This document shows, one piece after another, positions 29,342 to 39,959 of a DNA stretch of 64,000 nt. Within the stretch, counting starts at the first letter, position 1, and the number at the start of each line of letters is the position of its first letter. A program made the translations under genes and the position numbers. The DNA is from Mesorhizobium australicum. GTDB lineage: Bacteria; Pseudomonadota; Alphaproteobacteria; Rhizobiales; Rhizobiaceae. The notes under the pieces are model-generated. The model worked only from the letters and a program-made list of their open reading frames with translations, did no database searches and was not told the origin of the DNA. Location of the stretch: the NCBI RefSeq assembly GCF_900177325.1, contig NZ_FXBL01000004.1, forward strand, positions 3,162,001-3,226,000. The letters are read 5' to 3'.

Positions 29342-30742
29342 ATGTCCACCCTTGTGCTGGAAGGCCGCGCGGCCCGCGCGGCGTGGATGGAAGAGATTCG
29401 CGCGACGCTGTGGCTCGCGTGGCCGATGGTGCTTACCAACGTCGCGCAGACGGCGATGACGGCGACGGACATCATGATGATGGGACGCCTTGGCGCCAAC
29501 ACGGTCGCGGCCGGTGCGCTGGGCGCGAACCTTTACTTCGCGCCGCTGATGTTCGGCCTCGGCCTCATGCTGGCGACGTCGCCGATGATCGCGAGCGAAC
29601 TCGGCCGCCGCCGCCATTCGGTCAGAGACATCCGCCGCACGGTCCGTCAGGGACTGTGGTCGGCGTTCGCCGTATCTGTTCCGATGTGGGCGATCCTCTG
29701 GAATGCCGAAGGCATATTGCTGGCCATGGGGCAGCAGCCGGACCTCTCGGCCGCGGCGGGCGAATACATGCGCACGCTCATGTGGGGCATACTGCCCTTC
29801 TACGGCTACGTCGTTCTGCGCTCGTTCATCTCGGCACTGGAGCGGCCCGGCTGGGCGCTGGCGATTGTCTTCGCGGCGGTCGGCTTCAACGTGCTTGCCA
29901 ACTGGTGCCTGATGTTCGGTCATCTCGGCTTCCCGGCCATGGGCCTCGCCGGTTCCGGTCTCGCCACGACGTTGTCCAATCTCCTGATGTTCCTCGGCCT
30001 CGCCGGCGTCGTCTCCTACGACCGCACATTCGGCCGCTACCGGTTGTTCGGCCGCTTCTGGCGGGCGGATTGGCCGCGTTTCCGCGCGCTGTGGCGGCTG
30101 GGCCTGCCGATCGCGGCCATGGTCGCGTTCGAGGTCACCATCTTCAACGTCTCGGCATTCTTGATGGGCCTCATCAACGCTCCCTCGCTCGCCGCTCACG
30201 CGATTGCGCTGCAGATCGCCTCGATCAGCTTCATGGTGCCGCTCGGCCTCGGACAGGCGGTGACGGTGCGCGTCGGCCGAGCCTATGGTGCAGGCGATGC
30301 CGGAGGCGTCACCCGGGCCGGATGGACCGCCTATTCCCTTTCGCTCGCTTTCATGTCGGTGATGGCACTGACGATGTTCACCTTCCCGCGTGAACTTATC
30401 GGCTTGTTCCTCGATGTGAACGACCCGGCCAACACGGCCGTGATTGCGATCGGGGTGTCGTTTCTCGCCTACGCGGCGCTTTTCCAGATCGTGGACGGGG
30501 CGCAGGCGGTGGGCAGCGGCATGTTGCGCGGCCTGCACGACACCACCGTGCCGATGATCTTCGCCGGGATCGGCTATTGGGGGATTGGCCTGCCGCTTGG
30601 AGCCCTCCTCGCCTTCCGCTACGGCTTCGGCGGCGTCGGCATCTGGATCGGCCTGTCGACTGGCTTGGCGGCGGTGGCGCTGCTTTTGCTGATGCGCTGG
30701 CTTATGCGGATGCCGCCGCCTGCGCGGCGGGTAGCGGCGTAG
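29342..30742 (+). CDS. MATE-family multidrug/toxin exporter
   Basis: A 466-residue inner membrane protein with about 12 membrane segments in two similar halves, starting MSTLVLEGRAARAAWMEEIRATLWLAWPMVLTNVAQ in outline (only the first residues are given here). Conserved stretches such as LGANTVAAGALGANLYF and VGRAYGAGDAGGV are those of MATE/NorM exporters, which use a sodium or proton gradient. The substrate is unknown. The start at 29342 is chosen over 29291 because family N-termini begin close to the first helix. Confidence 0.92.
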   Translation: MSTLVLEGRAARAAWMEEIRATLWLAWPMVLTNVAQTAMTATDIMMMGRLGANTVAAGALGANLYFAPLMFGLGLMLATSPMIASELGRRRHSVRDIRRTVRQGLWSAFAVSVPMWAILWNAEGILLAMGQQPDLSAAAGEYMRTLMWGILPFYGYVVLRSFISALERPGWALAIVFAAVGFNVLANWCLMFGHLGFPAMGLAGSGLATTLSNLLMFLGLAGVVSYDRTFGRYRLFGRFWRADWPRFRALWRLGLPIAAMVAFEVTIFNVSAFLMGLINAPSLAAHAIALQIASISFMVPLGLGQAVTVRVGRAYGAGDAGGVTRAGWTAYSLSLAFMSVMALTMFTFPRELIGLFLDVNDPANTAVIAIGVSFLAYAALFQIVDGAQAVGSGMLRGLHDTTVPMIFAGIGYWGIGLPLGALLAFRYGFGGVGIWIGLSTGLAAVALLLLMRWLMRMPPPARRVAA

Positions 30743-30761
30743 AAGCGGGCCGCAACCTCAC

Positions 30762-31082
30762 TCAGGCCTGCCGCTCCGGAATCCTCACGACCAGGCCGTC
30801 GAGCGCGTCGCGCACCTTGATCTGGCAGGACAGGCGGGAGTTCGGCTGGACGTCGTAGGCGAAGTCGAGCATGTCCTCTTCCATCGCCTCCGGCTCGCCG
30901 ACCTCGTCGGTCCAGGCCTCGTCGACATAGACATGGCACGTCGCGCAGGCGCAGGCGCCGCCGCATTCGGCCTCGATGCCCGGGATGGCATTGCGGATCG
31001 CGTTCTCCATCACCGTGGAGCCGTTCTCCGCCTCCACGTCGAAACGCGTGCCGTCGAAGGCGATGTATGTCAGCTTTGTCAT
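30762..31082 (-). CDS. 2Fe-2S ferredoxin, adrenodoxin/FdxB type
   Basis: A 106-residue ferredoxin with cluster ligands in [14 protein letters not shown] (C-x5-C-x2-C) and a fourth cysteine in [28 protein letters not shown] is the acidic interaction segment typical of vertebrate-type/adrenodoxin-type ferredoxins. Such proteins donate electrons to cytochromes P450 or act in iron-sulfur cluster assembly. No reductase or P450 gene is next to it, so its partner cannot be told. It converges on the MATE gene. Confidence 0.95.
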   Translation of the reverse strand: MTKLTYIAFDGTRFDVEAENGSTVMENAIRNAIPGIEAECGGACACATCHVYVDEAWTDEVGEPEAMEEDMLDFAYDVQPNSRLSCQIKVRDALDGLVVRIPERQA

Positions 31083-31146
31083 GGAGACATTCCGGAACTG
31101 TGTTCCCCGGAGATAATCACTCCGGAGGCCATGTCAACCGCGCGAA

Positions 31147-31557
31147 TCAGCGGCTGATCGACGCGATGAAGTCCCTGACCTCGTCGATGCTCGTGGCCAG
31201 GCGCAGCAGCAGCGGCTTGTCGTGCGGGTTCCGTTCGATCTCCGTCGCGATCGCCGCGACGCCGAAGGCGCCGATGCCGGCTGCCGAGCCGCGAAGGCCG
31301 TGAGCGAGAAACGTCCGCTCGGCCGCGGTGGCCGTCGCGATTCGATCCCTCACCGTCGTCGCCTGCTGGACAAAAAGCGCCAGCACCTCGCGCTCCAGTT
31401 CCCTGTCGCCGAGCGTCTGGCGGGCGAGGTGGACGAGGTCGACGGGGCGCCCGCGCGACGGCGGCGATGTTTCCCCGCCCGGATTGGAAAAAGCCACTGT
31501 CTGCAGACTCGTTTGCGGCATCGGCTCGGTTCCGGTGTCCATTGTCGATACAGACAT
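31147..31557 (-). CDS. Orphan histidine phosphotransfer (Hpt) protein
   Basis: A 136-residue protein. After about 40 disordered residues comes a helical domain with AHGLRGSAAGIGAFGVAAIA, in which HGLRGSA is the Hpt phospho-acceptor motif (H-x-L-K/R-G-S/A). There is no kinase or receiver domain in the same protein. A GGAG sits eight bases before the ATG. It is divergent from the giant repeat protein gene and in the same block as CckA and a SixA-like phosphatase. Its kinase and receiver partners are unknown. Confidence 0.85.
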   Translation of the reverse strand: MSVSTMDTGTEPMPQTSLQTVAFSNPGGETSPPSRGRPVDLVHLARQTLGDRELEREVLALFVQQATTVRDRIATATAAERTFLAHGLRGSAAGIGAFGVAAIATEIERNPHDKPLLLRLATSIDEVRDFIASISR

Positions 31558-31802
31558 TATCCATGCTCCGACCAACAAGCCGTTAACGACGTCCTAGACG
31601 ATTCGAGCCCGCGACGCGGCGGATTCCGCTTACGAGCCGCGCTGTTAACCGTATCTTTAAAGTTTTACACATGGGCTGGAATGCAGGTTTCAATTGCCGG
31701 GCCGTGCCATTACGATACGGGTCTGGGTATTTTCGCGTTGCGCGCGGGCTGCTGGGAGCCGGAAACGGTTGGGTCGCGCACTTAGTAGAGGGTTGTAGCT
31801 GC

Positions 31803-34800
31803 ATGGCGCGTAAACCGAACAACACGTCTCCCATCGACCGCGACGTGGAAAAGGAACTCGAGAAGGCGCTCGATTTCGACCTCGGCGAAACCAAGGACAT
31901 CGACTTCTCGTCATCGATGGAAGAACTCGAGGCGCAGATATCGCAGGCGGCCGACGAACTCGTCAAGGAGAGCCGCGCCGGCGTGCCCGCCTCCAAGACG
32001 CGCGACGCGCCCGCCCCAGAGGTTTCCGCCAGCACCACCGTCAAGAATGGCAATGCGAAGGCGCCCAAGGCGCCCGCCCCTGCGAATTCAGGCGCCGAGT
32101 CGAGGAAGGGCGAGCCGCTTCGCCCGGTCGAGGCCCCCGCGGCCACTGCCGCGCCCGTCTCGTTCCAGCCGGCCAACGACGACCGCCAGCGCGACTACGC
32201 ATCATTGCAGCAGACTTTCGCGCGCGCCCCCTCGCGCACCCTTTCCGCATCCATGTGGCTTCTGAGCCTCGTATGGGTCGCCGGCGGCCTCGGTCTCGGC
32301 CATCTCCTCTATGCGCCGCAGATCTGGCAGATCCGCTCCGTCGACCAGCTCGTGGCGATGCCGCAGGTGATCGCGCTCGCGGTGGCGATCGTGGTGCCCT
32401 TGCTCCTCTTCTGGGCCTTCGCGGCGATGATGCGCCGCGCGCAGGAGATGCGCCTCGCCGCCCAGTCGATCGCCGAGGCGGCGTTCCGCCTCTCCGAGCC
32501 GGAAAGCTTGGCACAGGACCGCGTCCTCAAGGTCGGCCAGGCCGTACGCCGCGAAGTGCAGGCCATGGGCGAAGGAATCGAACGCACGCTCGCGCGCGCG
32601 GTCGAGCTCGAGACGCTCGTCCACACGGAAGTGAACGAGCTCGAACGCGCCTACGCCGAAAACGAGATGCGCATCCGCTCGCTGGTCGACGGCCTCGGCA
32701 GCGAGCGCGAAGCGGTGATCACCCATGCCGAGCGCGTGCGCGCCTCGATCTCCGGTGCGCATGAATTGCTGAAGGAGCAGCTCACTTCGTCGAGCACGAT
32801 CATCCACGACAGTGTCGCGGACGCATCGACCAGGCTCACCTCGATGATCACCAGTTCCGGCGATTCGCTCGTTGGCCGCATCAACGACAGCGGCCGCGCC
32901 ATCTACACGGCGATCGACGACCGCATGGATACGATCTCCGACCGTATCGTCACGTCGGGCGAGGCCTTCGCGAGCCTGCTGGACACGCGCATCGCCACGC
33001 TCAACGATCGCACCGACGAAGCGTCGCGTGCCCTGTCCGACATGCTCGACAGCCGCACGTCCAACATCGTCTCCCTGCTCGGGGGCACGTCGAGCGCGCT
33101 GGCGGAAGAATTCGATTCGCGCCTTGCCGATATCGAGCGCACGCTGTCCGAGCGCGGCCAGGCGCTGATCAGCGAGTTCGAGACGCGTGTTCAGGCGCTC
33201 GATCAGGGCACCGCCACGCTCAGCGCGGCGCTCGAGGCCCGTGCGCGCCAGATCAACGAGACACTGGTCGATCGCGCACGCGAAATCGCCGGCGCCTTCA
33301 ACGTCGGCAAGGAAGGCATGGCCGGCGTCATCGAGGAGACCAAGTCGCGGATCGGCTCGGATCTCGCCGAACTCGTCATGTCGACATCGACCATGCTCGA
33401 AGGCCGGGCGAACGAGTTCACCCAGCGCATCGAGAGCGGCCGTCAGCTCATCTCGACGGCGCTGGAAGCGGACCTTGCCCAGCTCACCGACGCGCGCGCA
33501 GCGCTGGACGAGACCGTCGGCTCGCATGCGATGAAGCTCGCGGAAGGCCGCAACTACCTGTCCAGCATCCTGCAGGAAGATCTCGCACGCGTCGCCGAAT
33601 CGCGCGCCGAGCTCGAGCAGCGCCTGGAAAACCATGCCCAGGCCGTTGCGCAGGGTCGAAACGCGCTCACCTCTGCGCTCGACGACGACATGCGTCGCCT
33701 GGCCGAAGCGCGCGCCGAGATCGACGCCCGCATCGCGGAACACACCGCCACCCTCAACGAAGGACGCTCCTTCCTGTCGCGGGTGCTCGACGAGGACCTG
33801 CAGAAGCTCGAGCAGATCCGCGGCGAGATCGATCGGCGCGTCGAGGCGCATTCGAGCCTGCTGTCGGATGGCCGCACCGCGCTCACCGGCGCTCTGGACG
33901 AAGACCTCGCCAAGCTGGCGCGGGCCCGTGCGGCGATCGACGCCTCCGTTGAGCGTCACGTCGAGAAGCTGGCCGAAGGCCGCGATATCATGACCCGCGC
34001 CCTTGAGGCGGACCTCGACAAGCTCACCGATACGCGCGCCGAGATCGACAATGCGATCCAGCTCGGGATCGCGCGTCTCGCGGATGGTCATGGTGAGGTC
34101 GGCCTGGCGCTGTCGCAGGAGATCGCGAAGATCGAAGACGCCTTCCGCAGCCAGATCGGCGTGGTCGAGGGCCGCACGCAGGCCATCGAGGCGGCATTGG
34201 CCAACGGCGTCGAGAACGTGCGCACGGTGCTCGAACGCAGCGCCGGCGCCGTCGCAGGCGCACTGCGCGACCGCGTGCTGGAGATCACCGCGGCGCTCTC
34301 CGAGGATGCGGGACGCGCCCTTGAGGACGCGGACCAGAAGATCGCCGAGCGCATCGATCTCGCCAACGCAGCCTTCTCGGCGCGCGCCGCCGAGATCGCC
34401 CAGGCTTTCGACAATGTCGATGGCCGCATCGTCGGTCGCATCGACCAGGTGTCCGATGTCATCTCGCGCCGTACGGACGACTTCGCACGCACCATCGACC
34501 ATGTCGACGGCAAGCTGGCGGAGCGCATCGACCTCGCATCAGGCGTTATCCTCAACCGCACCGACGACCTGGCCCGCACCATCGACCAGGCTGATGGCAG
34601 GATGGCCGCGCATGTCGAGCAGGTGGCGAGTGTCATGTCTGCCCGCGCAGGCGACCTCTCTCGTGCCTTCGAGGACGTCGACAGCAGGTTTGCAACCCAT
34701 GTGGAACAGGCTGCCGGCATCATCGCAGCCCGCGCAGACGACCTCACCCGTGCGTTCGAAGATGTCGACAGCAGGTTTGCCGGCCATGTTGAACAGGCCG

Positions 34801-37800
34801 CCGGCATCATCTCGGCGCGTGCCGATGACCTCTCGCGTGCATTCGAGGGCGTCGACGGCAAGCTGACGGAGCGCATCGACCTCGTGTCGGGCATCATCGC
34901 CAGCCGCACCGACGATCTGGCGCGCACCATCGAGCAGGCCGACGAGAAGATGGCTGCCCGCGTCGACCAGGCATCCGGCATCATTTCGGCACGCGCCGGC
35001 GACCTCGCCCGCGCCTTCGAAGATGTCGACGGCAAGCTGGTCGAGCGCATCGATCTCGCCTCAGGCGTGATCTCGGCCCGGGCGGAAGAGCTGACCCGCG
35101 CCGTCGAGCAGGCGGACGAAAAGCTGAGCGAGCGCATCCAGGACGTCACCGGTGCGGTCGCCACCCGCGTCGGCGATCTGTCCCGTGCCGTGGCGAAGGT
35201 CGACGAAAGGCTGTCCGAGCGCATCGAGCAGACCTCCTCGGTCATCAGCGCACGATCGGAAGAGCTGGCTCGCGCCATCGACCATGCCGACGGCAAGTTC
35301 AGCGAACGTGTTGAAATAGCGTCGGGTGTCATTTCTGCCCGCGCGGACGACATCGTCCGTGCGGTCGAGCAGATTGACGGTCGCCTCGCCGAGCGGATCG
35401 ACCAGGTCGCCGGTACGGCCGATGCACGGGCGGAGGATCTCTCCAAGACGATCCAGCAGATCGACGGCAAGATCGCCGAACGCATCGTGCTCGCGTCCGA
35501 CCTCATCGACGCCCGGGCGCGCGACCTGTCCAGCGCCATCGAACAGGTGGACAGCAGGCTGGCGCAGCGAGTCGACGTCGTGGCCGACAAGGTGTCCGGC
35601 CGCGCCCAGGAACTGGTGCACGTGTTTGAAGACGTGGATTCGAAGCTGGGCGAGCGCATCGAACATGCCTCGGGCGTGCTCAACGCCCGCGCCGAGGACG
35701 TGGTCCGCACCTTCGCGGACGTCGATCGCACCATCGCCGAACGTGTGAATGTCGCAGCCGATACGCTCGGCGACAAGGTCATCCAGCTCGGCCGCGCCTT
35801 CGACGGCGTCGACCAGAAGTTCGCCGAGCGCATCGACCTCGCCGCCTCGGCCATGTCGGCACGCGCGGATGACCTGTCCCGCGCCTTCGACAATGTCGAC
35901 CAGAAGATCGCCGACCGGATCGACCATGCCGACAGCGCCCTCTCCGCCCGCGCGCAGGACTTCGCCGGCGTGTTCGAGACCGCCGACCGCAAGCTGTCGA
36001 TGCGCATCGAAGAGGGTTCCGCCGCGCTGTCGCACCACGCCGACGGCATCGTGCGTGCCTTCGACGACGTCGACCGCAGGCTGGTCGAACGCGCCGAGCA
36101 GACGGCCGAGGAGCTGCACGCTCGCGCCCGCGCCATCGACGACACGCTGTCCAACGTCGAGCAGCGGCTCGGCGACAGCGCCAGCTCGATCGCCGCACAG
36201 ATGGGCGACCAGATCAGCTCGGTCGAGCGTCGTCTCGCCGAAGGGGCGGAACTGGTGGGCCAGAAGCTGGTCGAGCAGGTCTCGGTGTCCGAGGCCCAGC
36301 TCGTCTCGCGCGCCAACGTGATCGCCGAGACTTTCGCGGCCGTGAACAAGCATATCGGCCAGCGCACCAACGAGGCCGCGTCCACCTTCGACGCCCACAC
36401 GCGCGAACTGGGCGACATGCTCGCCAGCCGCACGTCGGAGATCAGCCGGGTGCTTGAAGAGCAGGCAAAGCCGCTCGTCGACAAGTTCTCCGAAAGCGGC
36501 GGCGAACTGCAGCGCAGCCTGGAGGAGGCGACGCATGCCGCCACCGAACGGCTCAAGCAGGAGAACGCCGCCCTGGTCAACGCGCTCGCCAGCCGCACGG
36601 CGGAAACGCTCGCGGCGGTCGACAAGGCACGCAACAGCCTTGGCGAAGGCGTCGCCGACCTGATCGAGCGTCTCTCCTCGTCAAACGCACAGCTCGGTCA
36701 CCTGATCAACGTGGCGACCAACAACCTCTCCGAACTCGAGGAGCGCCTCTCCGGCACGACGCATACGTTTGCGACGTCGGCGGAGAAGGCCGCGCAGACC
36801 TTCTCGAGCTCGGCGCGCCTCATCGACGTCAACGCCTCGAAGCTGACGGAGCTGTCCTCCAGCACGCTGAAGGACATCGCCGCGATCGCGCACCGTTTCG
36901 ACGACCACAGCCGCGTGCTTTCCTCGGCGTCGGACCTGCTCGGCTCGGCGCAGTCGAACCTCGCCTCGACGCTCGACGATCGCCAGGCTGCGCTCGAGAC
37001 GCTGGCCGTCGGCCTCGTCAAGAAGTCCGAGGATATCGAGCGGATGATGCGCTCGGTCGAGGGCATCGTCGAACGCGTGTTCGAGAAGGCCGAGGGCCGG
37101 ACCCGCGAGACCACCGAGCAGATGCGCGCTGCCGTGTCGGAGGTGGTGGAGTCGGCGACGCAGCGTTTCGCCGACGCGACGCAGGAAATCCGCCGCTCCG
37201 CGAGCATCATCCGCACCGAACTGGAGGAGACGCGCGGCGAACTGCGCAAGGGCGTGCTCGACCTCCCGGAGGAGACGAAGGAGACGACCACCGCCATGCG
37301 GCGCGCCGTCGCCGAGCAGATCAATGCGCTCAAGGAACTGTCGGACATCGTCGCCCGCTCGGGCCGCAGCTTCGACAGCAGCAAGCCGGGCTCCCTGCCC
37401 CGCTCCGCACCACCCGCAGCCCGTCTCGACGCGCCTGCGCCTCAAGCGCCGAAGCGTCCGCAACCGGCCGCGGCACAGCCCGCGCCCGCGGCGCCGCGCG
37501 CGGCGGCTCCACGCCAGGCGGAAGCCCCTGAGGGCGGCTGGGTGACGAACCTGCTGCGCAGGGCGTCCGAAGAGGAGGAGGCCGAACCTGCCCAGCCTGC
37601 GCGCACCGAGGCACCGCAGCGCTCGCCGCTCCACGTGGTCGAATCGCTCAACTCGCTGTCGGTGGACATCGCGCGTGCGATCGACCACGAGGCTTCGATC
37701 GAGCTGTGGGACCGTTACCGCCGCGGCGAACGCAACGTGTTCACCCGCCGCCTCTACACGCTGAAGGGCCAGCAGACCTTCGACGAGATCCGTCGCAAAT

Positions 37801-37976
37801 ACCAGGCGGAGCCGGAGTTCCGCACCGCGGTCGACCGCTATTGCGACGACTTCGAGCGTCTGATCGCCGACGTGACGCGCACCGACCGCGACTCGATGAT
37901 GGCGCAGACCTACCTGTCGTCCGACACCGGCAAGGTCTACACGATGCTGGCACATGCGAGCGGTCGCCTGAAATAG
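31803..37976 (+). CDS. Giant coiled-coil membrane protein, growth pole ring (GPR/RgsE)-like
   Basis: About 2057 residues. An acidic N-terminus (DVEKELEKALDFDLGE) and a Pro/Ala-rich stretch precede two membrane segments (about residues 150-170 and 188-210). Then about 1500 residues are almost wholly helical: six or seven 36-residue repeats (546-761) and at least 21 29-residue repeats (851-1459). A Pro/Ala-rich linker and a conserved C-terminal domain of about 100 residues (SIELWDRYRRGERNVFTRRL) end the protein. Size and layout match the growth pole ring protein of Agrobacterium and RgsE of Sinorhizobium, needed for unipolar growth; identity is inferred from architecture. The ATG at 31803 is chosen; an in-frame start 44 codons earlier would give atypical sequence. 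Confidence 0.88.
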   Translation: MARKPNNTSPIDRDVEKELEKALDFDLGETKDIDFSSSMEELEAQISQAADELVKESRAGVPASKTRDAPAPEVSASTTVKNGNAKAPKAPAPANSGAESRKGEPLRPVEAPAATAAPVSFQPANDDRQRDYASLQQTFARAPSRTLSASMWLLSLVWVAGGLGLGHLLYAPQIWQIRSVDQLVAMPQVIALAVAIVVPLLLFWAFAAMMRRAQEMRLAAQSIAEAAFRLSEPESLAQDRVLKVGQAVRREVQAMGEGIERTLARAVELETLVHTEVNELERAYAENEMRIRSLVDGLGSEREAVITHAERVRASISGAHELLKEQLTSSSTIIHDSVADASTRLTSMITSSGDSLVGRINDSGRAIYTAIDDRMDTISDRIVTSGEAFASLLDTRIATLNDRTDEASRALSDMLDSRTSNIVSLLGGTSSALAEEFDSRLADIERTLSERGQALISEFETRVQALDQGTATLSAALEARARQINETLVDRAREIAGAFNVGKEGMAGVIEETKSRIGSDLAELVMSTSTMLEGRANEFTQRIESGRQLISTALEADLAQLTDARAALDETVGSHAMKLAEGRNYLSSILQEDLARVAESRAELEQRLENHAQAVAQGRNALTSALDDDMRRLAEARAEIDARIAEHTATLNEGRSFLSRVLDEDLQKLEQIRGEIDRRVEAHSSLLSDGRTALTGALDEDLAKLARARAAIDASVERHVEKLAEGRDIMTRALEADLDKLTDTRAEIDNAIQLGIARLADGHGEVGLALSQEIAKIEDAFRSQIGVVEGRTQAIEAALANGVENVRTVLERSAGAVAGALRDRVLEITAALSEDAGRALEDADQKIAERIDLANAAFSARAAEIAQAFDNVDGRIVGRIDQVSDVISRRTDDFARTIDHVDGKLAERIDLASGVILNRTDDLARTIDQADGRMAAHVEQVASVMSARAGDLSRAFEDVDSRFATHVEQAAGIIAARADDLTRAFEDVDSRFAGHVEQAAGIISARADDLSRAFEGVDGKLTERIDLVSGIIASRTDDLARTIEQADEKMAARVDQASGIISARAGDLARAFEDVDGKLVERIDLASGVISARAEELTRAVEQADEKLSERIQDVTGAVATRVGDLSRAVAKVDERLSERIEQTSSVISARSEELARAIDHADGKFSERVEIASGVISARADDIVRAVEQIDGRLAERIDQVAGTADARAEDLSKTIQQIDGKIAERIVLASDLIDARARDLSSAIEQVDSRLAQRVDVVADKVSGRAQELVHVFEDVDSKLGERIEHASGVLNARAEDVVRTFADVDRTIAERVNVAADTLGDKVIQLGRAFDGVDQKFAERIDLAASAMSARADDLSRAFDNVDQKIADRIDHADSALSARAQDFAGVFETADRKLSMRIEEGSAALSHHADGIVRAFDDVDRRLVERAEQTAEELHARARAIDDTLSNVEQRLGDSASSIAAQMGDQISSVERRLAEGAELVGQKLVEQVSVSEAQLVSRANVIAETFAAVNKHIGQRTNEAASTFDAHTRELGDMLASRTSEISRVLEEQAKPLVDKFSESGGELQRSLEEATHAATERLKQENAALVNALASRTAETLAAVDKARNSLGEGVADLIERLSSSNAQLGHLINVATNNLSELEERLSGTTHTFATSAEKAAQTFSSSARLIDVNASKLTELSSSTLKDIAAIAHRFDDHSRVLSSASDLLGSAQSNLASTLDDRQAALETLAVGLVKKSEDIERMMRSVEGIVERVFEKAEGRTRETTEQMRAAVSEVVESATQRFADATQEIRRSASIIRTELEETRGELRKGVLDLPEETKETTTAMRRAVAEQINALKELSDIVARSGRSFDSSKPGSLPRSAPPAARLDAPAPQAPKRPQPAAAQPAPAAPRAAAPRQAEAPEGGWVTNLLRRASEEEEAEPAQPARTEAPQRSPLHVVESLNSLSVDIARAIDHEASIELWDRYRRGERNVFTRRLYTLKGQQTFDEIRRKYQAEPEFRTAVDRYCDDFERLIADVTRTDRDSMMAQTYLSSDTGKVYTMLAHASGRLK
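33438..34085 (+). repeat. Six tandem 108-bp (36-residue) coding repeats
   Basis: Within the giant gene, six consecutive units of exactly 36 residues begin with G-R and have the form GRxxLxxALxxDLxxLxxxR followed by AxIDxxxxxHxxxLxE. A weaker seventh unit (GHGEVGLALSQEIAKIEDAF) follows. Spacing is kept without any insertion or deletion. The DNA has diverged well beyond the protein pattern, so selection on the register is likely. Confidence 0.85.
34353..36179 (+). repeat. Twenty-one tandem 87-bp (29-residue) coding repeats
   Basis: Units of exactly 29 residues of the form IDxASGVISARADDLSRAF then ExVDGKLAER run without one insertion or deletion from residue 851 to 1459, with a weaker unit just before. 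Units 4 and 5 (34614 and 34701) share a 15-base identical block GTCGACAGCAGGTTT with uncommon codons, which points to relatively recent unit copying. Four to five units at the 3' end are more divergent. Confidence 0.9.
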
Positions 37977-38004
37977 GCGCCGCAAGCACCTGAACAGGCA
38001 ACGA

Positions 38005-38034
38005 AAAAGGGCGGCGCCGAAGCGCCGCCCTTTT
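38005..38034. terminator. Bidirectional rho-independent terminator
   Basis: A 13-base perfect stem (AAAAGGGCGGCGC / GCGCCGCCCTTTT) with a CGAA tetraloop lies between the convergent giant gene and eno. The A and T flanks give a U-run to transcripts from both sides, so it can serve both. Confidence 0.9.
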
Positions 38035-38068
38035 GCATTTCCGCCTCGCGCCCGTCCGGCGCGAGACC

Positions 38069-39385
<1,317 letters not shown>

Positions 39386-39430
39386 TTAGCGAATGCGCGA
39401 AGCCAAGAAAATCCCGGGACGAAAAGAAAA

Positions 39431-39451
39431 GGCTCCGCGCGAGGCGGAGCC
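39431..39451 (-). terminator. Rho-independent terminator of the PRC-barrel gene
   Basis: An eight-base stem (GGCTCCGC / GCGGAGCC) with a five-base loop stands 38 bases after the PRC-barrel stop; on the minus strand it is followed by TTTTCTTTTC. The gap then holds the eno promoter. Confidence 0.8.
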
Positions 39452-39488
39452 GAACCGATGCGTCGGCGCTGAGCGCCCTCGCCGTCCG

Positions 39489-39854
39489 TCAGTACCAGTA
39501 TGGCGGGACCTTATAGTAGTCGTAGGACGCGTCTCGCGCGGCCTTGCCGTCATCGCCGGTCAGTTCGTTGATCGAATAGGCCGGCGCTGCCTTCAGTTGG
39601 TCCTGCGAGAATGGCACGACGTAGCCGCCGCGGCTCTTCTCATAGTCGAGGACCGACCATGGAATGGCGTGAAACTTCTCGCCGATGCCCAGAAAGCCGC
39701 CGAAGCCAATGACGGCGAACATGATGCCGTTCGATGTCTTTTCCAGCATTACGTCCTCGATGACGCCGATCTTCTCACCAGACGTGCTATAGACGTCGGT
39801 GCCGATCACTCTCGAGGCTGGAATCGCTGCGGTATGCCCGGTGTGCGTTGTCAT
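39489..39854 (-). CDS. PRC-barrel domain protein
   Basis: A 121-residue protein with a single PRC-barrel-like domain: VIGTDVYSTSGEKIGVIEDVM, then MFAVIGFGGFLGIGEKFHAIPW and VLDYEKSRGGYVVPFS. PRC-barrels occur in photosynthetic reaction centre H subunits and in RimM, and as stand-alone stress or envelope proteins in rhizobia. The role is unknown. It has its own terminator and so is probably a single-gene unit between kdsA and eno. Confidence 0.88.
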   Translation of the reverse strand: MTTHTGHTAAIPASRVIGTDVYSTSGEKIGVIEDVMLEKTSNGIMFAVIGFGGFLGIGEKFHAIPWSVLDYEKSRGGYVVPFSQDQLKAAPAYSINELTGDDGKAARDASYDYYKVPPYWY

Positions 39855-39959
39855 GGCGTGCTCCCTTCAAGAATTGCTGCCTGAAAGGAAACCGGTATCG
39901 CTGCCGGCAGTTGCCGAGGCGTGGCCTCACGTTTCATTGCATTCTGTAACGATCTGCGA

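Noticed and set aside
31119..31135. Small inverted repeat (CCGGAG / CTCCGG) upstream of the ferredoxin gene
   Set aside because: Only a six-base stem with no U-run; could occur by chance in this GC-rich sequence.
34353..36179. Regular 87-base periodicity that could suggest a CRISPR or satellite array
   Set aside because: Units are contiguous without spacers, differ in DNA and keep one reading frame, so they are coding repeats.
34088..36634. 848-codon open frame on the minus strand, opposite the giant repeat gene
   Set aside because: It mirrors the codon pattern of the plus-strand repeats and has no start signal or recognisable domain. The plus-strand protein has exact 29-residue periodicity and membrane segments. 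The same applies to the frames at 32202-34502 and 35061-36536.
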